A stretch of DNA of 10,203 nt from contig CAJTSF010000040.1 in assembly GCA_910578985.1 (NCBI GenBank), forward strand, positions 1 through 10,203. The letters are read 5' to 3'. The DNA is from an uncultured Odoribacter sp. GTDB taxonomy: Bacteria > Bacteroidota > Bacteroidia > Bacteroidales > Marinifilaceae. The translations under genes were made by a program, and so were the position numbers. The stretch's first letter is position 1, and each line of letters begins with the position of its first letter. Of the stretch, positions 7,133 to 10,203 are shown in pieces. The notes beneath the pieces were generated by a model, which searched no databases, was not told the DNA's origin, and saw only the letters and a list, made by a program, of their open reading frames with translations.

Positions 7133-7816
7133 TTATTTTTTAAGCGTATAACGAACCCAGATAGTCCCGTTTGCGAACGGCTCAACACTTGCCAGTTTCA
7201 GCGGAACCGGAGAATGGCTCATGTCCCTGATACCATCGAACAGAGCCGTTTGTCCTGCCCGTCCGTCAATCCCAGGAGCCAGTAGCAGGCTCACTTCGTC
7301 AATAAGTCCCGCTTCAAGGAATCCACCGTTGATATGGCCTCCCCCAAGTACAGCAAGTCGTTTGACATCAAATTCTTTGCGAAGGATTTCCATTGCCCGG
7401 GGTAAATCAATGGAATCTTTGCCGATGCAAATCCACGATATTTCCTGTTCGCGCAGCATGTCAAGATACTCTTCCGGCACCAGTTCACTTACGATGCAGA
7501 GCAACGGCGTGCCGTCAATCTCCGAAGAAGGCCAGCACAGACGTCCGCGTGTATCTATGGCTACCATATAAGCATCTGACTTTACGGCAATGTGTACCGA
7601 AGGCTTGTCAACCGGTTTGTTTACCGCCGCAACGAACGGTTCCTTTTCGGCACTATAATGTTCCAATGTAACCCGACCCTCCAATAGCGATGGGCAATCA
7701 AGTTGTTCCAGCGTGGTGTAGTATTCGTCACCGCTGATTTTTTCAACCATCGAACAGTCGATACGGCCATCGATGGATGCCACCATGTGGCTTACGATAT
7801 AAGGTCTTATCTTCAT
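7133..7816 (-). CDS. Dihydrofolate reductase family protein (RibD C-terminal domain)
   Basis: This 227-residue cytoplasmic protein matches the RibD-C/dihydrofolate-reductase-like superfamily, whose members reduce pterin, flavin-precursor or other small substrates with NADPH. Landmarks are the N-terminal strand and loop VSHMVASIDGRID (8-20) and the glycine-rich nucleotide-binding region LAVLGGGHINGGFLEAGLID (155-173) followed by EVSLLLAPGIDG. The deaminase half of true RibD is absent, so it is unlikely to be the main riboflavin enzyme. The start at 7816 (MKIRPYIVSHM) lies 1 bp after the stop of the dehydrogenase remnant, implying former translational coupling. A longer frame to 7951 is only the remnant read through in another frame and was rejected. 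Loss of the intact upstream gene could lower its translation. A hairpin terminator follows. Confidence 0.85.
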   Translation of the reverse strand: MKIRPYIVSHMVASIDGRIDCSMVEKISGDEYYTTLEQLDCPSLLEGRVTLEHYSAEKEPFVAAVNKPVDKPSVHIAVKSDAYMVAIDTRGRLCWPSSEIDGTPLLCIVSELVPEEYLDMLREQEISWICIGKDSIDLPRAMEILRKEFDVKRLAVLGGGHINGGFLEAGLIDEVSLLLAPGIDGRAGQTALFDGIRDMSHSPVPLKLASVEPFANGTIWVRYTLKK

Positions 7817-7817
7817 T

Positions 7818-8103
7818 TTATTTGGTTTCGGATTTAAGCGGCCCGTAGAAATAAGATGCCGTGGCTCCGCCATCAACGAGAAAGTCAGTACCCGTAATGA
7901 ATGCACCTCGGCAATCAGATTTAGGATGGAAGACCGGGAGGACAAGTCCATTTCACGGGAACGGCATCGAAGCCTGCCTCGTTAATTGTTTTGGAAATCG
8001 CGTCTGCATTTGCCTGGTTCTTGTCGCCGATGACGATTTTCATGCCATAACCCATGCGGCGGGCGATGGCCATACCAATCTGACCGAATCCAGTCAATAT
8101 CAT
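7818..8103 (-). pseudogene. Short-chain dehydrogenase/reductase remnant (internal deletion plus frameshift)
   Basis: The minus strand begins with an SDR N-terminus: MILTGFGQIGMAIARRMGYG carries the glycine-rich dinucleotide loop, continuing to GFDAVPV (codons to 7954). The frame then breaks, because GTG-AA-ATG lacks one base. Shifting frame restores MDLSSRSSILNLIAEV (7951-7904), a typical SDR continuation. The sequence next jumps to a characteristic SDR C-terminus, GAFITGTDFLVDGGATASYF and on to a TAA at 7818-7820. About 96 codons remain where family members usually have 250-280. The middle, including the YxxxK catalytic motif, is gone. The start is also uncertain: an ATG at 8116, next to AAAGGAC, is thrown out of frame by one extra A in the six-A run at 8108-8113. 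The remnant sits between the exported flavodoxin and the RibD-C-like gene, so it was probably a middle cistron of that operon. Confidence 0.85.
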
Positions 8104-8140
8104 TGCATTTTTTCATGTCCTTTATCTTTTCAACTATTAT

Positions 8141-8752
8141 TTATTTTGAATGATTTGCCAGCCAATCTATCGTTGTTTTCCGTGCTTGCTCCTGCGACTT
8201 TTGGGCCGTAGTTCCGCGTATTGCCAGACCATTCAGCACAATAGCACCATTACATGCCTTTTTTATTTTGTTTTCCGTATCCGACAAACCGCTGCCTTCG
8301 TGGGTGCAAAACGGGATAACCGTCTTTCCCTGCCAATCATGCTTCTCAATGAAAGTGTAGACTGACATCGGCATATCTCCCCACCAATTGGGATAGCCGA
8401 TATAAATGACGTCATACTCCTCCACGACAACATCTCCTTTGATTGCAGGACGAGACTTGTTTTCCTTTTCCGTTTTAGCAACCTCCACGCAAGCATTGTA
8501 TTCATCCGGATAAGGATTCACCGGTTCTATCTGAAATAACTTGCCGTCGGTTTCTTCTGCAATCATCTCGGCAATGATATGGGTGTTACCTTTGCTGATT
8601 TTGCCCACATTGTAGTTCTCTCCGGTCCGGGAGAAATATGCTACCAGTACTTTCTTATTTTTCATTGCGTAATTTTGTGATACGGCATTTTGTGCAAACA
8701 AAAAAATTCCACATGCGCACAATACCGTTAAAACTATCTGAATCTTTTTCAT
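8141..8752 (-). CDS. Sec-exported flavodoxin
   Basis: This 203-residue protein has a Sec-type signal peptide (MKK, then a hydrophobic core at about 5-20, with cleavage likely near AVSQ/N at 26) followed by a flavodoxin domain. The FMN phosphate region is SRTGENYNVGKISKGNT (41-57). A second flavin-contact loop is GYPNWWGDMP (119-128), and a third region is FCTHEGSGLSD (148-158). These suit the Flavodoxin_4-like family of Bacteroidetes. If exported by Sec it must bind FMN outside the cytoplasm, which is unusual for a flavodoxin. Another start at 8665 (MKNKKVLVAYF) would give a cytoplasmic protein of 174 residues; neither start has a strong ribosome site, though AGGG precedes the longer one. It is the first gene of a minus-strand cluster divergent from the AraC regulator, which probably controls it. 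Confidence 0.85.
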   Translation of the reverse strand: MKKIQIVLTVLCACGIFLFAQNAVSQNYAMKNKKVLVAYFSRTGENYNVGKISKGNTHIIAEMIAEETDGKLFQIEPVNPYPDEYNACVEVAKTEKENKSRPAIKGDVVVEEYDVIYIGYPNWWGDMPMSVYTFIEKHDWQGKTVIPFCTHEGSGLSDTENKIKKACNGAIVLNGLAIRGTTAQKSQEQARKTTIDWLANHSK

Positions 8753-8804
8753 ACCCTATTCGTTATTATTTATCTTCTCTTTCAGTTTTTATTGTTCTCA
8801 ATGG

Positions 8805-8812
8805 CAAAGATA
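8805..8812 (-). promoter_or_regulatory. Probable -7 box of the flavodoxin operon promoter
   Basis: The minus strand reads TATCTTTG here, identical to the box ahead of the Tat/redox operon and fitting the Bacteroidetes TAnnTTTG consensus. Transcription would start near 8798, about 46 bases before the flavodoxin ATG at 8752. The only -33-like sequence is GTTTAAG (8840-8834), spaced slightly too far. A weak -33 with an adjacent direct repeat is what an activator-dependent promoter would show. Confidence 0.55.
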
Positions 8813-8841
8813 GCCGGTTGTATCGAGTTGAGGCTTAAACG

Positions 8842-8873
8842 AATTACAGATTGGCCTACCGAAATTACAGATT
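8842..8873. repeat. 11-bp direct repeat, 21-bp period: candidate AraC operator
   Basis: AATTACAGATT occurs at 8842-8852 and again at 8863-8873, each preceded by CGA and followed within a few bases by GCC or GGCC. The 21-bp period equals two helical turns, placing both copies on the same DNA face. This is the usual layout for an AraC-family protein contacting tandem half-sites. The pair lies just upstream of the flavodoxin promoter's -33 position and about midway between the two divergent -7 boxes. One site could therefore activate the flavodoxin operon and also influence the regulator's own promoter. Confidence 0.65.
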
Positions 8874-8910
8874 TTGCCGATAAGTATGTATCCGGGCATT
8901 GGAAAAACAT

Positions 8911-8918
8911 TAATTTTG
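8911..8918 (+). promoter_or_regulatory. Possible -7 box of the AraC-family regulator gene
   Basis: TAATTTTG fits TAnnTTTG and lies 27 bases before the regulator's ATG, predicting a short leader of about 20 nt. No convincing TTTG is found at the expected -33 spacing. The surrounding sequence is AT-rich, so a chance match is possible. Confidence 0.35.
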
Positions 8919-8945
8919 CTTTCTATACGAACGAACATAATATAT

Positions 8946-9854
8946 ATGAACAAGAATTTATTAAATATAGAAACTATTTTCGAATACAACGACATACTTG
9001 GTGTAAGGACATTGCATCCTCTTGTCAGTGTTATTGATTTGTCGAAGGCTAAACCGATGCGCCACATGCGCCATACGTTCAGCTTTTATACAGTTTACCT
9101 GAAAGAGGTAAAATGCGGTGATTTGATATACGGCCGGCAATATTACGATTATCAGGAAGGAACAGTCGTATGCCTCGCTCCGGGACAAGTCATAGGCATC
9201 GAAGACAATGGCGAGACATTCCAGCCCAAAGGATGGGCATTATGTTTCCATCCGGATCTCATACGCGGCACATCTTTGGGCAGCCATATCAAGGAGTACA
9301 CCTATTTTTCGTATGAAGTAAACGAAGCGTTACACCTTTCGTTGGAAGAACGTGGAATATTCGTGGACTGCCTCAATAAAATCAGCCATGAACTGGAACA
9401 CGCCACTGACCGATTGAGCAAACGGCTCATAGCGACAAATATTGAATTGCTACTGGATTATTGCCTGCGTTTTTATGAACGGCAGTTCATTACGCGAGAA
9501 AATGTAAATACAGACATACTGACCCGATTTGAGGCTTTGCTCGATAACTACTTCGAAAGTAACAGGGCAAAAGCAGAAGGATTGCCGACAGTGAAATGGT
9601 GTGCATCGGAATTGTGTCTCTCATCCAATTATTTTGGTGACCTGATAAAAAAAGAAACAGGCAAGACCGCACAGGAGCATATACAGCTCAAACTGATAGG
9701 TATGGCTAAGGAAATGGTCTTGAATCCGGAACGCTCGATTTCTGAAATCGCTTATGAACTCGGATTCCAATATCCGCAACATTTCACGCGGTTGTTCAAG
9801 AAGGTGACAGGCATGCCCCCCAACGATTACAGACAGCAAGGATTAAAGGATTAA
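8946..9854 (+). CDS. AraC family transcriptional regulator
   Basis: This 302-residue protein has an N-terminal ligand or sensor domain (about 1-200) and a C-terminal AraC DNA-binding domain. The latter has two helix-turn-helix units: the first around CASELCLSSNYFGDLIKKET (219-238), the second around SISEIAYELGFQYPQHFTRL (264-283), followed by FKKVTGMPPNDYR. The start at 8946 (MNKNLLNIE) was chosen over an in-frame ATG at 8874 because the latter falls at the edge of the direct repeat and ahead of the candidate promoter. The gene is divergent from the exported flavodoxin cluster, the common arrangement for an AraC regulator and its target, and tandem half-sites lie between them. The sensor domain has several cysteines (for example C57, C76, C100, C142), which could sense oxidants or electrophiles; this is speculative. 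An acetyltransferase remnant starts 14 bp downstream. Confidence 0.92.
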   Translation: MNKNLLNIETIFEYNDILGVRTLHPLVSVIDLSKAKPMRHMRHTFSFYTVYLKEVKCGDLIYGRQYYDYQEGTVVCLAPGQVIGIEDNGETFQPKGWALCFHPDLIRGTSLGSHIKEYTYFSYEVNEALHLSLEERGIFVDCLNKISHELEHATDRLSKRLIATNIELLLDYCLRFYERQFITRENVNTDILTRFEALLDNYFESNRAKAEGLPTVKWCASELCLSSNYFGDLIKKETGKTAQEHIQLKLIGMAKEMVLNPERSISEIAYELGFQYPQHFTRLFKKVTGMPPNDYRQQGLKD

Positions 9855-9868
9855 AGGCTTAATTGAAT

Positions 9869-10203
9869 ATGAGCAGGATAAAAGAACTTAGAATAGATAT
9901 GCGCAAACCTGAAGAGGCGAATCCGGCAGAAGAAATTTGCTGCGCGCAATTGTGTTTCAGGATAAACCATACGATGCTCTGGTGAATGAATTGTTCTTAG
10001 GTAATATCGGTGAAAATAGTCGGGTTATGCCTCTTGTGAATGTCGTTCGGGGCTATAGCGTGAAGATTGGCAAGAATGTGGTGATTATGAACAACTCCCT
10101 CTTCATGGCAGCAGGAGGAATTACAATCGATGACGATGTGATGGTCGCCGCCAATGCCCAGCTTATTTCCAACAATCATGATTTATACGACCATCAGGTA
10201 TTG
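9869..10203 (+). pseudogene. Frameshifted hexapeptide-repeat sugar O-acetyltransferase (partial)
   Basis: The ATG at 9869 opens a frame reading MSRIKELRIDMRKPEEANPA that stops at 9983-9985 after 38 residues. From 9931 the frame one base back reads RNLLRAIVFQDKPYDALVNE and runs open to the window end. It includes a left-handed beta-helix segment: VKIGKNVVIMNN, GGITIDDDVMVAANAQL, then ISNNHD with the likely catalytic histidine. This is the LacA/maltose acetyltransferase type, which moves acetyl from acetyl-CoA to sugars. The two parts join into a normal N-terminus if one base is missing within about 9926-9940. No plausible start exists in the second frame before 10026, so the gene is probably broken, unless this is a sequencing error. 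It lies 14 bp after the AraC gene and is probably co-transcribed with it. The C-terminus is beyond the window. Confidence 0.75.

Noticed and set aside
7817..7951. N-terminal extension of the RibD-C-like protein to 7951
   Set aside because: The added residues are the SDR remnant, partly in its own frame and partly in a shifted frame; the normal family start is MKIRPYIVSHM at 7816.
8874..8945. Upstream start for the AraC protein at 8874
   Set aside because: It would translate through the candidate promoter box and begin at the operator repeat; the N-terminus from 8946 looks normal for the family.
9840..9855. Tandem GGATTAAA repeat at the end of the AraC gene
   Set aside because: Two copies of 8 bp covering the last codons; too short to distinguish from chance and with no structural role apparent.

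Overview
The window looks like chromosomal DNA from a Bacteroidales bacterium, most likely Bacteroides, Phocaeicola or a close relative. Three things point there. The promoter-like boxes fit the Bacteroidetes -7 consensus TAnnTTTG. Ribosome binding sites are weak. The gene content (TonB receptor, flavodoxins, AraC-type regulator, DUF1893) is typical of gut Bacteroidales. There are no RNA genes, insertion sequences or CRISPR arrays.

Region 1 (6888 down to 1, minus strand) is a tightly packed probable operon of seven genes with gaps of 2-21 bp or 4-bp ATGA overlaps. In order of transcription they are: a Tat-exported flavodoxin/ferredoxin lipoprotein; a membrane polyferredoxin that fuses a NapH-like module to a NapG-like module through an internal twin-arginine segment; a Tat-exported aldo/keto reductase lipoprotein with two C-terminal Fe-S motifs; a DUF1893 protein; a TonB-dependent outer-membrane receptor; an ECF-type vitamin transporter S component; and TatA, cut by the window edge. 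Read together, this suggests an envelope electron-transfer chain built from Tat substrates, packaged with its own Tat component and with outer- and inner-membrane uptake proteins for an unknown small molecule. The gene identities are well supported; the joint function is inference.

Region 2 (8752 down to 7064, minus strand) is a smaller redox cluster: a Sec-exported flavodoxin, the wreck of a short-chain dehydrogenase (internal deletion plus frameshift), and a RibD-C/dihydrofolate-reductase-like protein starting 1 bp after the dehydrogenase stop codon. A hairpin with a U-tail follows and probably ends this transcript before the Region 1 promoter.

Region 3 (8946 to 10203, plus strand) is divergent from Region 2: an AraC-family regulator followed by a frameshifted, window-truncated hexapeptide acetyltransferase. 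The 193-bp divergent spacer holds an 11-bp direct repeat with a 21-bp period, next to the flavodoxin promoter box. This is a good candidate operator for the AraC protein. Regions 2 and 3 together resemble an AraC-controlled redox or electrophile stress regulon in which two member genes have decayed.
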